From positions 661,490 to 725,489 of the forward strand of contig NZ_JABCJE010000002.1 of assembly GCF_013377535.1 (NCBI RefSeq): DNA of 64,000 nt. The letters run 5' to 3'. Below are positions 26,893-36,202 of this stretch, piece by piece. The number at the start of each line of letters is the position of its first letter. Position 1 is the first letter of the stretch. A program made the translations under genes and the position numbers. The stretch comes from Donghicola mangrovi. GTDB taxonomy: Bacteria > Pseudomonadota > Alphaproteobacteria > Rhodobacterales > Rhodobacteraceae. The notes under the pieces are model-generated. The model was not told the DNA's origin. It saw only the letters and a list, made by a program, of their open reading frames with translations, and ran no database searches.

Positions 26893-26952
26893 GTTACTTC
26901 AACTGTCCCTCGTGGATTTTTCCATCGATTCCTTTGCCTTGCGGCTGGGCCC

Positions 26953-27297
26953 TCAGACCTTGGGCGAGAGCTTCAGGTAAACGTCACGACCCTCGATGCG
27001 CACCGGATAGGCCGCAGTCTGGCCGCTGTCCGCCCCCTGCGCCATCCCCGTTTCCAAGGAGATGACCCAGTTGTGCAGCGGGCACGTGACGCAGCCGTCA
27101 TGCACGATGCCTTGGGACAGAGGGCCGTTCTTGTGGGGGCACTTGTCCTCGAGGGCGAAGATCCGGTCATCCACGGTGCGGAAGATCGCGATGGTGGTGT
27201 CGCCGTTTTTCACGCAGCGCGAGCCCTGTACGGGGACATCGTCGATGGTCCCGATCAGGCGCCAGTCCAGTTGGTTTTCGTTAACGGGGGCGTTCAT
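26953..27297 (-). CDS. nirD: Nitrite reductase (NADH) small subunit
   Basis: A 114-residue NirD protein with a Rieske-type fold. Both cluster pairs are present: CPHKNGPLSQG (C-x-H) and CVTCPLHNW (C-x2-H), so a [2Fe-2S] centre is likely. It partners NirB to reduce nitrite to ammonium in the cytoplasm. The ATG at 27297 overlaps the nirB stop (ATGA). Extending to 27387 would run into nirB coding sequence. Confidence 0.95.
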   Translation of the reverse strand: MNAPVNENQLDWRLIGTIDDVPVQGSRCVKNGDTTIAIFRTVDDRIFALEDKCPHKNGPLSQGIVHDGCVTCPLHNWVISLETGMAQGADSGQTAAYPVRIEGRDVYLKLSPKV

Positions 27298-29756
27298 TCT
27301 GCGGGCTCCGATACGGTGGCGGGCGCGTTGAAAACGGCCATGGGGTTGAATTCGTGTTTGTCTACGCCGGACACACGCTCCGACCACGGGTCGGTCTGGC
27401 TGAACTTCTGGCTGTAAACAAAGCGTTCGTAGTAGGCGCGGCGGCTTTCCAGATCGTCAAAGATCACGGCCTTGACGGTGTCATAGCCCACGCGGTCGGC
27501 CCATTTGTAGATCCGCTCCAGATAGAAGCCCTGTTCGCGGTACATCTGGGTCATTGCGCCCGCGATCTCCATGACTTCTTCTTCGGTCTTGACGGTGCCC
27601 AGTTTGGTCGTGCCCTGAATGTGCAGACCTGCGGCGCCGCCATAGACGATCTCGTAGCCGCTATCGACGCAGATCACGCCGATGTCTTTACAGGTAGCTT
27701 CCGCGCAGTTGCGGGGGCAACCGGTGACGGCCAGCTTGACCTTGGCGGGCGTCCAGGACCCCCACATGAATTTTTCCAACTTGATGCCAAGGCCGGTCGA
27801 GTCCTGCGTACCAAAGCGGCACCAAGTGCTGCCCACACAGGTTTTCACGGTCCGCAGTCCCTTGGCATAGGCGTGGCCCGAGATCAGACCCGCGTCGTTC
27901 AGGTCGGACCAAACCGCAGGCAGGTCTTCTTTCTTGACGCCAAGAAGGTCGATACGCTGACCGCCGGTGACCTTCACGTCGGGGATGTTGAACTTGTCGA
28001 CCACATCCGCGATGGCGCGCAGCTCGGACGAGGTGGTCATGCCGCCCCACATACGGGGAACAACCGAATAGGTGCCGTCTTTCTGGATGTTCGCGTGGAC
28101 GCGCTCGTTGATGAAACGCGACTGGTAGTCATCCTTGTACTCGCCCGGCCAGTCGGCCAGCAGATAGTAGTTTAGCGCCGGACGGCATTTCGCACAGCCA
28201 CCCGAAGTTTTCCACTCCAGCTCCTGCAGGACGGCGGGAATGGTTTTCAGCTCTTTGGCTTTGATCAGGCGGCGCACTTCGCCGTGGCCCATGTCGGTAC
28301 AACCGCACATGCCTTCGGCCTTTTTGGCGTAGCCGTCACCAAGGGTGATCGCCATCACGCTCTCGACCAGACCGGTACAGGTGCCGCAAGAGGCCGACGC
28401 TTTGGTGTGGGCGCGAACCTCGGCCAGCGAGGTCAGGCCCTTTTCGTTGATCGCCTTGACGATCTGACCTTTGCAGATGCCGTTACAGCCACAGATTTCC
28501 GCATCATCCGACAGGTTCGCCACTGCGGCCAGCGGATCAACCGCGCCGCCGCCCTGATGGGCCTGACCAAAGATCAGGGTTTCGCGGATCTCGCTGACGT
28601 CCTGACCGGATTTCAGCATCTCGTTGTACCAGCCGCCGTCGGCCACATCACCGTACAGTACCGCGCCGATGACCTTGTTATCCTTGAGGATCACGCGGCG
28701 ATAAGTGCCACGGGTCGCGTCGCGCATAACCACATCCTCGACACCCGGTCCGTCGCCGAATTCACCGACCGAGTAGAGGTTCACGCCGGTAACCTTGAGT
28801 TTGGTCGGGGTTTCCGCGTGGGTGAAGTGCACATCGGGCAGACCGCAAAGGTGGTGCGCCGCAACCTTGGCCATCTGGTACAGAGGCGCAACCAGACCGT
28901 AAACGCGACCGCCAACCTCGGTGCACTCACCGACCGAGAAGATGTTTTCGTCCGAAGTGCGCATGAACGCGTCGGTGACGATGCCGCGACCCACCTCGAG
29001 GCCGGCGTCTTTGGCCAGCTGGGTGTTGGGGCGGATACCGACGGCCATCACGACCAGGGACGCGTCGATCAGGGTGCCGTCTTCAAGCTCGACCTGCTCG
29101 ACCTTGCCATCACCGTGGATCGCTTTGGTGTTCGCGCCGCATTTGATTTCGATGCCGCGGGATTCCAGTTCCTTTTGCAGCAGATAGCCCGCTGCGGGGT
29201 CCAGCTGACGCTCCATCAGGGTGGGCATAAGGTGCAGAACGGTCACGTCCATGCCGCGCATCTTCAGGCCCGCTGCCGCCTCGAGGCCCAGCAGACCGCC
29301 GCCGATCACAACCGCGCGGCCGCCTTTTTCCACGGCCTTCAGCATGCCATCCACGTCATCCAGATCGCGGTAGGCCAGAACGCCGTCCAGCTGGTGGCCG
29401 GGCACGGGGATGATAAAGGGGTTCGACCCGGTGGCGATGACCAGCTTGTCATAGGCGGCGGTGATGCCCCCTTCAGAGGTCACGGTCTGCGCTTCGCGGT
29501 CGATCGAGACGACCTTCTGGCCGCGGTGCAGGGTGATGCCGTACTCTTCGTACCAGCCGTCCCCGTGGATGATGATGTCCTCATAGGACTTCTCGCCCGA
29601 CAGAACGGGGGACAGCATGATGCGGTCATAGTTCACACGGGGCTCTGCGTTAAAGATGGTGACATCGAACGCATCACCGACCAGGTCGAACAGATGTTCG
29701 AGCATCCGGCCAGGAGCCATACCGTTTCCGACGATAACTAGACGTGCCTTGGTCAT
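27294..29756 (-). CDS. nirB: Nitrite reductase (NADH) large subunit
   Basis: An 820-residue assimilatory nitrite reductase. The N-terminal FAD domain begins VIVGNGMAPGRML, followed by an NADH domain (VIGGGLLGLEAAAGL). Two BFD-like [2Fe-2S] cysteine segments are present (CGCNGICKG, SCGTCTG and a further CGCTDMG). The C-terminal sulfite/nitrite-reductase half carries the siroheme-[4Fe-4S] ligands C-x5-C (CVGSTWC) and C-x3-C (CPRNC). The ATG at 29756 follows GGAGA by 5 bases; the open frame to 29957 crosses the leader hairpins and is not coding. Expression is probably nitrate/nitrite controlled through the leader. Confidence 0.97.
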   Translation of the reverse strand: MTKARLVIVGNGMAPGRMLEHLFDLVGDAFDVTIFNAEPRVNYDRIMLSPVLSGEKSYEDIIIHGDGWYEEYGITLHRGQKVVSIDREAQTVTSEGGITAAYDKLVIATGSNPFIIPVPGHQLDGVLAYRDLDDVDGMLKAVEKGGRAVVIGGGLLGLEAAAGLKMRGMDVTVLHLMPTLMERQLDPAAGYLLQKELESRGIEIKCGANTKAIHGDGKVEQVELEDGTLIDASLVVMAVGIRPNTQLAKDAGLEVGRGIVTDAFMRTSDENIFSVGECTEVGGRVYGLVAPLYQMAKVAAHHLCGLPDVHFTHAETPTKLKVTGVNLYSVGEFGDGPGVEDVVMRDATRGTYRRVILKDNKVIGAVLYGDVADGGWYNEMLKSGQDVSEIRETLIFGQAHQGGGAVDPLAAVANLSDDAEICGCNGICKGQIVKAINEKGLTSLAEVRAHTKASASCGTCTGLVESVMAITLGDGYAKKAEGMCGCTDMGHGEVRRLIKAKELKTIPAVLQELEWKTSGGCAKCRPALNYYLLADWPGEYKDDYQSRFINERVHANIQKDGTYSVVPRMWGGMTTSSELRAIADVVDKFNIPDVKVTGGQRIDLLGVKKEDLPAVWSDLNDAGLISGHAYAKGLRTVKTCVGSTWCRFGTQDSTGLGIKLEKFMWGSWTPAKVKLAVTGCPRNCAEATCKDIGVICVDSGYEIVYGGAAGLHIQGTTKLGTVKTEEEVMEIAGAMTQMYREQGFYLERIYKWADRVGYDTVKAVIFDDLESRRAYYERFVYSQKFSQTDPWSERVSGVDKHEFNPMAVFNAPATVSEPAE

Positions 29757-29921
29757 AGGACTCTCCGGTTCGTAAAGCCTGCGGCGCGCGTTGTGGGCCA
29801 GCGAGGCAAAGCAATGGGAATACGAGTGTTTGGATGAGGTTTTCCGTCGGCCCGATCGGATCGGAACCAATGAAACAGCACCATTGCCGCCAGCCGAGAA
29901 CGATGTCTCTGATCGGAAAAT

Positions 29922-29962
29922 GTCGCGCCGTTGCGACCAAGGGGTCAGGCGTTCCACCGCCT
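29922..29962 (-). promoter_or_regulatory. Two tandem hexaloop hairpins in the nirB leader, NasT (ANTAR) antiterminator target candidate
   Basis: In transcript order the first hairpin is AGGCG-GTGGAA-CGCCT (29962-29947) and the second is GTCGC-AACGGC-GCGAC (29937-29922). Each has a perfect 5-bp stem and a 6-base loop, with 9 bases between them. This matches the two-hairpin ANTAR target recognised by NasR/NasT/EutV proteins; the second loop has A at position 1 and G at 4. They sit about 165-205 bases before the nirB ATG. No intrinsic terminator with a T-run is visible between them and nirB. The rest of 29757-30269 (513 bases) shows no gene. Confidence 0.62.
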
Positions 29963-30269
29963 AATGGGTAGTCTGTTACTCAGGATATGCTGCGACTGCA
30001 AGACCACATGCGTCGCAAAACCGACATGAACCGGTGGCGCCCCCCCGCAGCGATTAAAAAATAAGCAATCATGCAATTGCGAGATAGGTTTTGTGGCATA
30101 ATCTCTATCGACCGCAGCACGTCCCGATGACCGCCGCCGGACAGCCCCCTCGCCCCAGACGTGCGTTTTTTTGCCCCAACGGCCACTGTTTTTCGAATGT
30201 GACGGTAGGCGAAAGCGCAGAACAAGACTAAAGTGGCGCCAAGCAAATCGCTTTTAGAAAGATATTTTT

Positions 30270-33200
30270 ATGCCCGATCAGCCTCTAGAGACTCCGATCG
30301 ACGACGCCCCAGAGGAGGAGACACCGCTCTACATCGTCGGTATAGGTGCGTCTGCTGGCGGCCTCGAGGCTTTGCAATCTATGGTGGGGCGACTTCGGGT
30401 GGGCGGAAAGATGACCTATGTCATCGCGCAGCACCTGTCCCCGAACTACAAAAGCATGATGGCCGACCTTCTGGCGCGGGAAACCACGCTCAAGGTCTAT
30501 GAGGCCAAGGACGGCATGCCCCTAGAGGCGGATACCATTTATTGCTGCCCGCCGAACAAGAACATCACGATCAAGGACCAAACGATCCGGTTGATCGACC
30601 CCAAGACCCAGACCCATGGCCCCAAACCCAGCATCAACGAACTGCTGATGTCCGTTGCCATCGATGCGGGCGTGCATGCCATCGGGGTGATCCTGTCCGG
30701 CACGGGCACCGATGGGTCCGAGGGCATTCGCGCCATCAAGGCAGAGGGCGGCCTGACCTTTGCCCAAGACCCGCAAACCGCGAAATATGACGGTATGCCC
30801 AATTCGGCCATTCTAACCGCCAAGGTAGACTTTGTTGAATCGCCCGACGGTATCGTCGCCGAGCTTGAAAGCCTGATGGACGGCAACCCGACGCTGCTTC
30901 TGAAAGAGGACAGTTCCGACGAAGACGCGATCGTCGACAAGATCCTGCGGCGGTTGCTCGAGGTCAGGAATGTCGACTTCACCATGTACAAGCGCAACAC
31001 CATCAACCGGCGGATCGAGCGCCGGATGACCGCGCTGAAGGTGCCGACAATCGCGGCCTATCTGGAGCTGTTCAAAAAGTCCGACGACGAAGTGTCGATG
31101 CTGTACAGTGACATCCTGATCGGGGTGACGTCATTCTTTCGGGACACCGGCGCCTTCGAAGCACTGGAGGCCGAACTGCGTCAGTACATCCGGACCAAGA
31201 CCGAACGCACTCTACGGATCTGGGTGCCCGGTTGCTCGACCGGCGAGGAACCCTATGCGCTGGCGATGCTGCTGTCGGAAATTCTGGGCCCCGAGTTCAA
31301 ACGCTGGCAAATCCAGATTTTTGGCACGGATATCGACGATGATGCGCTGGAAACTGCGCGCCGGGGCCAGTACCCGGAATCTGCCGCTATGGTCTCGCTG
31401 TCCAACCCCAAATATCGCAAGTATTTCAACGTCAGCGGCGACCGCTATCTGGTGGCCAAAGTGATCCGCGAAGTCGTGATCTTTTCCCGCCACGACCTGA
31501 CCTATGACCCGCCCTTCCTGCGGCTGGACCTGATCAGTTGTCGCAACCTGTTGATCTATTTCAACTCCGATCTTCAACGCCGGATCATGCCGATCTTCCA
31601 CTATTCCCTGAACCACAACGGCATGCTGTTTCTGGGTAAAAGTGAAAGCGTCGGGTCCTTTGCGAGCCATTTCAGGGAAATAGACAAACGCAACAAACTC
31701 TATCGCGCGAATTCTCTTCCCCAGAATGCGCCGACCGCGACCCTGACAAGACCCCTCACCATTTCACCAAAACGTGCGCCCGTGCCTTTGTCCCAGAACA
31801 CCAAACCTTCACTGAGTGCTCTCGTCGCCGACGAAATCAAACGCAATCTGTTCCCGATGTCTCTGGTCCTGAACGAGAGCAACGACATCGTGTTTGTCGG
31901 CGGCAAAAATGCCTATATCAATCGCCCCGACGGCGATGTAACCGACAATATCTTCCAGAACGTGCATCCGGCGCTTTCGACAGAATTGCGGGCCGCCCTG
32001 CAAACCTCGGTCAGCAAGAAAGTGACGGTCAAGACGCCGTTCCAGCAGGTCAAACTGCCCGACGGGACCTTCAAGCATGTGCGCGTTGTGGTCATCCCGA
32101 TGGAACAGGCCGAGGGGGCTGACGGGCTAAAGCTGATCTCCTTCCAAGAGGAAGAGACCGTCGGTGAACTCTATGGCGCGACGCTCACCGACCATTCCAA
32201 CGATGAGCGTGTCGCCCTGCTCGAGGTTGAACTGCGCAGATCGCGCGAACAGGTCCAGACCGTGATCGAAGAACTGGAAACCTCGAACGAGGAACTCCAG
32301 TCCATGAACGAGGAAATGCAATCCGCGAACGAGGAACTCCAGTCCACCAACGAGGAACTGGAAACCACGAACGAAGAACTGCAATCCACCAACGAAGAGC
32401 TTCAGACCGCATATTCGGAACTGAAAAAGGCCTATGACGATCGCGAGGTCCAAGGCCAAGAGCTGCGCGATGTGCAGGCACGCTTTGGCACCCAGCAAAA
32501 GCTGCTGACCCGCGTGCAGCAGTCGGCCCGGTTGGGTCTGTATGAATGGGACGTGATCAGCGGCGCTTACGAGGCCACAGCGCAAGTGCGCGAACTGCTT
32601 GGGGTAAATGACGAAATCCTGCTGACCCTGGACAGTGTCAAAGGTCTGATGGGCCACAACGCCTCTGCCGAATACGAGCACAGCCTGCGAGAGGGGCTCA
32701 AGACCGGCACGGTTGATATCCTGTTCAACACCAGCAAATTGTTCGACGGCGAAATCCGGTATCTGCGCCAAGTGGGCGAGGTCGAATATTCCAAGACCGG
32801 TATCCCGCTCAAAGTCTATGGCACCATTCAGGACGTCACCTCGAGCGAGATGACCCGCTCCAGCCTGCGCAAGGTTCAGGCCGGCCTGCAGGCCATTTAC
32901 GGCGACATCAGCGCGGGCGTGTTCATCTATGACTATGACCTGCAACGCAATCTATACATCAACGACGAATACACCAAGCTGCTAGGCTACACGTTAGAGC
33001 AGCTGAACGCGATGCCCACTGCGGAATTTGCGACCCTGTTCCATCCGGACGATTCAGCGACCATTCAAGAACATCGCGAGACGCTGATCTCTTCCCAACC
33101 GGGGGAAAGCTTTGCGCTGGTTTGCCGGTTCCGCCACGCGGCGGGCCATTATGTCTGGCTTCACGGGGTGAACCGCGTTCTACGCCGCAAAAAGGATGGG

Positions 33201-33632
33201 TCCCCCAAAACCTATCTGGGCCTGTTCTTTGTGATCGACGCCGCCGAGGCCGATGAAATCCGCGGGATCGCGGTAGAGGGTAATCCATCGCTTCAGGTGG
33301 GGCCCCTGCCCGAACGCTCGGACAAGGCGCTGGTGGTTTGCGACGAAGAGCTGAAAATCACGCTCATCAGCAAGACCTTCAAAGACGAGTTCGGCTATTC
33401 GCTTGAACATCTTTTGGGGCAGCCGATTGTGAACCTGTTCGGCCCCGACGATGCGCTCAAGGTCAAAGAGGCCTTTGAAAAGGCGCAGGCCGGCACCGAG
33501 CACAAGTTCGCGCTCAACGTTCACATCCGGTCCTATGGCGGCAGTGTCGTTCCGGCGAAAAGCCGCATCAAAGCATTGCACGACAGCGATGGCCATCTGT
33601 CGAGCTTCTTCTTCGATTTCTCCAAATCCTGA
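30270..33632 (+). CDS. CheB-CheR-PAS fusion protein without a kinase domain
   Basis: A 1120-residue signalling protein. The CheB methylesterase domain (about 20-205) has the catalytic Ser28 in GASAGG, His in QHLSP and Asp in GTGTDGSEG; there is no receiver domain. The CheR methyltransferase part (about 225-490) has RRIERRM, WVPGCSTGEEPYALAM and ISCRNLLIYF. A PAS-like region follows, then a heptad coiled coil (about 650-720) built of repeated (S/T)NEELQ units, then three PAS/PAC segments to the end. No histidine kinase, GGDEF or other output is attached, unlike many relatives. It is probably cytoplasmic and acts through methylation or PAS contacts. Confidence 0.92.
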   Translation: MPDQPLETPIDDAPEEETPLYIVGIGASAGGLEALQSMVGRLRVGGKMTYVIAQHLSPNYKSMMADLLARETTLKVYEAKDGMPLEADTIYCCPPNKNITIKDQTIRLIDPKTQTHGPKPSINELLMSVAIDAGVHAIGVILSGTGTDGSEGIRAIKAEGGLTFAQDPQTAKYDGMPNSAILTAKVDFVESPDGIVAELESLMDGNPTLLLKEDSSDEDAIVDKILRRLLEVRNVDFTMYKRNTINRRIERRMTALKVPTIAAYLELFKKSDDEVSMLYSDILIGVTSFFRDTGAFEALEAELRQYIRTKTERTLRIWVPGCSTGEEPYALAMLLSEILGPEFKRWQIQIFGTDIDDDALETARRGQYPESAAMVSLSNPKYRKYFNVSGDRYLVAKVIREVVIFSRHDLTYDPPFLRLDLISCRNLLIYFNSDLQRRIMPIFHYSLNHNGMLFLGKSESVGSFASHFREIDKRNKLYRANSLPQNAPTATLTRPLTISPKRAPVPLSQNTKPSLSALVADEIKRNLFPMSLVLNESNDIVFVGGKNAYINRPDGDVTDNIFQNVHPALSTELRAALQTSVSKKVTVKTPFQQVKLPDGTFKHVRVVVIPMEQAEGADGLKLISFQEEETVGELYGATLTDHSNDERVALLEVELRRSREQVQTVIEELETSNEELQSMNEEMQSANEELQSTNEELETTNEELQSTNEELQTAYSELKKAYDDREVQGQELRDVQARFGTQQKLLTRVQQSARLGLYEWDVISGAYEATAQVRELLGVNDEILLTLDSVKGLMGHNASAEYEHSLREGLKTGTVDILFNTSKLFDGEIRYLRQVGEVEYSKTGIPLKVYGTIQDVTSSEMTRSSLRKVQAGLQAIYGDISAGVFIYDYDLQRNLYINDEYTKLLGYTLEQLNAMPTAEFATLFHPDDSATIQEHRETLISSQPGESFALVCRFRHAAGHYVWLHGVNRVLRRKKDGSPKTYLGLFFVIDAAEADEIRGIAVEGNPSLQVGPLPERSDKALVVCDEELKITLISKTFKDEFGYSLEHLLGQPIVNLFGPDDALKVKEAFEKAQAGTEHKFALNVHIRSYGGSVVPAKSRIKALHDSDGHLSSFFFDFSKS

Positions 33633-35486
33633 TCAGGCCCGCAATTTCCTGATCATCAGGTCATCCCTTATCTCTGGCGGTAAGGGGTGACTGACATCCA
33701 GACCCAGATGCTGCAGGGCGTTGATCTCTTCGACGCGCATGGGTTTGCAGTGAAGATATCCCTGCTGCTTGACCATCTGCATGTTCCGCAGGGTCCGCGC
33801 CTGACGATAGGTCTCGACCCCTTCGATCACGATATCGATCCCCAGACTACGCGCGAGCGAGGCGATGGCGTTCAACGTGCGGGTCTTGGCCCGGTTGGTC
33901 TGTAGCCCCGCGCCTGCGGTCAGTTCCTTGTCCACCTTGATGATATCGGTGGGGAATTCGGCAAAGCGCAGCAGATTGCTGGCCTCGCGGCCGAAATCGT
34001 CCAGCGCAATGCGATAGCCGAATTTCCGCAGGATCTCGATTTCCTCGATCACCTTGTTCCAGTTGGCCCGCTGAGACATCGACGCTTCCGAGATTTCCAG
34101 CACGATCTGGCGGTCGTTGATCACGAAATCATTGTCGAACCAGTCCGCAATCACATCGGCCGCGTCCCGCATGGACAGGGTTTCCACATCCACGTTGAAC
34201 GAGACATAGGCACCCGGTTCGGCGGTCAGGTCATAGATGACCTCGCGGCGCAGTGCTTTGGCTTGGTCGAAAAACTCTGGCTGGCGGCAAATCTGGGTGT
34301 AGGCCAGCGCGAACTTGGCGGGGCTGATCTGCAGACCGTCGCGCCGGTTCCACCGCAAAAGGGCCTCGAACCCTTCCGCCGCCTGACGGTCCACGTTCCA
34401 GATCGGCTGAAGTGCATAATAGAACTCGTCGGCGCGCAGCCCCTCTTCGATTTCGAAGCTGGTGATCAGGTCGCCATTGGTTCGCAACCCCTCAAGGAAA
34501 ATCGCATCGGCGATGACGCAGGTATTCCGGCCACGCTGCTTGGCCTCTTGCAAGGCGCGGTCGGCCTGAAACAGCGCGTCGTCCAGTGTCTCGTTCTCGT
34601 CCAGCGGGCGTATCCCGATCGAGGCCGTGACCTTCACATGATGGCTTTCGCTTTTGACAGCCGTATCCTCGATGGCGGTCCGGATCACCTCGGCAAAGGC
34701 CAGCGCGTCCTCGTCGGACCGGAACCCGCGCAACAGCGCGAATTCCTCGCCCCCGAGACGGGCCGCCACGCCGCCACGCCCCATGTTTTCGGCCAGCACC
34801 TGCCCGACCATCTTCAGAATGTCGTCGCCCACCGAATGCCCGTAGGAATCGTTGATCCCCTTGAAATGGTCCAGATCGATCAGCAGCAGGCAGTCCCCGG
34901 GAGCATGTTCGCTGTCCTCGAAGTGATCCACCAAGGCGCGGCGCGAAAAGAGGCCTGTCAGGTAATCCACATTCACCGCCCTGCGCAACGAAGCCAGCTC
35001 GCTTTCCTGCTGGGTTACGTCGATGATCGAGATAGCAAAGCAATGTTCGCTGCTGTCCGTGGGCAAAATCCATTTGCCGATCCGGCGGAACTGCTTGGGC
35101 TGAGCAATATCGGCAAAGGGCACTTCGATGGTGTCATTGTCCCAGAACGGCACCATCGCAGAGGTGTCGATCCGGTCGCCGTCGCACAATTCGGGAAAGA
35201 ACTGCGCCCGAACGGTGGCCTCGCGGTCGCCCTCGATCACGACATCGGGGTCCAAAGCATCCGCGATAAAGCCCAGCTCGTTGGACAGGTGGATTACCTG
35301 CCCCTGCGCATTCAGGATCATCACCATATCGGGCAGTTCATCCAGCAAGGACTGATAGGTCAGCGCGCGCATTTCTGCTTCGGCCAGTTTTTCGGCCTTC
35401 CGAGCGCTCTGGTTCCGCTCTCTGACCAGCATTCCGCTCATGACGGCGATGCAGATCATCAATCCTGCGATCAAGACGTAGTCCAA
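33633..35486 (-). CDS. Membrane-anchored PAS-GGDEF-EAL protein (c-di-GMP turnover)
   Basis: A 617-residue protein with one N-terminal membrane helix (about 4-20), a PAS domain (about 45-160), GGDEF (about 170-335) and EAL (about 345-600). The cyclase signature is GGEEF, intact. The EAL domain keeps EALLRW, the Asn of FNVDVE, LEISEA, DDFG, the Lys of IKVD, EGVET and QGY, so phosphodiesterase residues are also present. The start appears to be TTG at 35486, with GGGG 7 bases upstream; an internal ATG at 35459 would cut the anchor. Its stop abuts the stop of the convergent CheB-CheR gene with no base between them. Confidence 0.92.
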   Translation of the reverse strand: MDYVLIAGLMICIAVMSGMLVRERNQSARKAEKLAEAEMRALTYQSLLDELPDMVMILNAQGQVIHLSNELGFIADALDPDVVIEGDREATVRAQFFPELCDGDRIDTSAMVPFWDNDTIEVPFADIAQPKQFRRIGKWILPTDSSEHCFAISIIDVTQQESELASLRRAVNVDYLTGLFSRRALVDHFEDSEHAPGDCLLLIDLDHFKGINDSYGHSVGDDILKMVGQVLAENMGRGGVAARLGGEEFALLRGFRSDEDALAFAEVIRTAIEDTAVKSESHHVKVTASIGIRPLDENETLDDALFQADRALQEAKQRGRNTCVIADAIFLEGLRTNGDLITSFEIEEGLRADEFYYALQPIWNVDRQAAEGFEALLRWNRRDGLQISPAKFALAYTQICRQPEFFDQAKALRREVIYDLTAEPGAYVSFNVDVETLSMRDAADVIADWFDNDFVINDRQIVLEISEASMSQRANWNKVIEEIEILRKFGYRIALDDFGREASNLLRFAEFPTDIIKVDKELTAGAGLQTNRAKTRTLNAIASLARSLGIDIVIEGVETYRQARTLRNMQMVKQQGYLHCKPMRVEEINALQHLGLDVSHPLPPEIRDDLMIRKLRA

Positions 35487-35782
35487 TCAATTTCCCCATT
35501 TTCAGGGTCCGCGGTCGGGACATCTTGCGCCTTTTGGACCGCAACCCTGTGTTTGTGTCGGGTGGAAACACAACCAGACGCAGGTCCAAGGCCCCCAGGG
35601 CGACGTTTCTGCAAAATCGGAAATGACAGGGTAAGGTTATACCCATCAACCGTCATGGCAATACCATAGAGTGTATTTAATATCGTTAGAGGTATTCCCT
35701 GCCACACCCCGCAACCAAACGTGCGAGGGGTCGGCCCTTTGACCTCACTTAAGCGACAATCCACAAAAGCAAACAATCACAG

Positions 35783-35811
35783 TTGCATTCTTATGGCGAA
35801 TCACCTAACCT
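35783..35811 (+). promoter_or_regulatory. Candidate sigma-70 promoter for a short RNA
   Basis: TTGCAT (35783-35788), a 17-base spacer and TAACCT (35806-35811) give a plausible sigma-70 promoter. It points at the hairpin-terminator sequence that begins about 7 bases downstream. Spacing is ideal, and the boxes match consensus at 4/6 and 3/6 positions. Confidence 0.4.
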
Positions 35812-35817
35812 TAAGGT

Positions 35818-35871
35818 CACGAGAGCCCAAAAAGCGGGGAGGTGTGAGCCCCGGCTTTGTGGGCTCTTTTT
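35818..35871 (+). ncRNA. Candidate small RNA ending in a strong terminator hairpin
   Basis: A long hairpin lies far from any plus-strand coding gene: GAGCCC (35823-35828) pairs with GGGCTC (35861-35866), AAAGC with GCTTT, and GGGG with CCCC, around the loop AGGTGTGAG. TTTTT (35867-35871) follows directly. The nearest plus-strand gene upstream ends 2.2 kb away and the GGDEF-EAL gene points left, so this is not a normal gene terminator. With the promoter just upstream it would give an RNA of about 54 bases. No family is recognised. Confidence 0.45.
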
Positions 35872-36082
35872 GCGTTTTTAATGGGTTGCCTTTTTCCCGC
35901 AAGACCTGTGGCGGACAACACGATCCGTTATCCCCATACCATTTCGGGGCCGCCGTTCTGTTGAATAAGAGAGATTCTCTTTGTGTGTGAATTCCGGCGC
36001 CGCCTTATCTGTAACGCTTGTTTGCACGGGTTAATAACGCCGCTCACGTTAGGACGCCGCAGGTCTTGACCCCAGATACCTA

Positions 36083-36116
36083 GAGGGACAGTTTTCCCGA
36101 CTGTCCCTCCTTTTTT
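36083..36116 (+). terminator. Strong Rho-independent terminator with no upstream gene
   Basis: GAGGGACAGT (36083-36092) and ACTGTCCCTC (36100-36109) form a perfect 10-bp stem with the loop TTTCCCG, followed by C and six T. No plus-strand gene lies between it and the CheB-CheR gene 2.4 kb upstream, so it probably ends another non-coding transcript that starts between about 35880 and 36050. Confidence 0.8.
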
Positions 36117-36173
36117 ATTTCCCCCGCAGAAGCAGGATTTCCCGAAAATTCCGGATACCATCGGGGAAATATG

Positions 36174-36202
36174 TTGACACAGCGCCCTTTCATGACGATT
36201 TG
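36174..36202 (+). promoter_or_regulatory. Candidate promoter of the DEAD-box helicase gene
   Basis: TTGACA (36174-36179) is a consensus -35. At 17 bases spacing the -10 position reads GATTTG, a poor match. It would give a leader of about 195 bases before the helicase ATG. Long structured leaders are common for RNA helicases induced by cold or controlled by their own product. That role is inferred. Confidence 0.4.

Noticed and set aside
29757..29957. N-terminal extension of NirB
   Set aside because: The extra 67 codons cross the leader hairpins and do not resemble NirB. The ATG at 29756 has a good ribosome site and begins the FAD motif.
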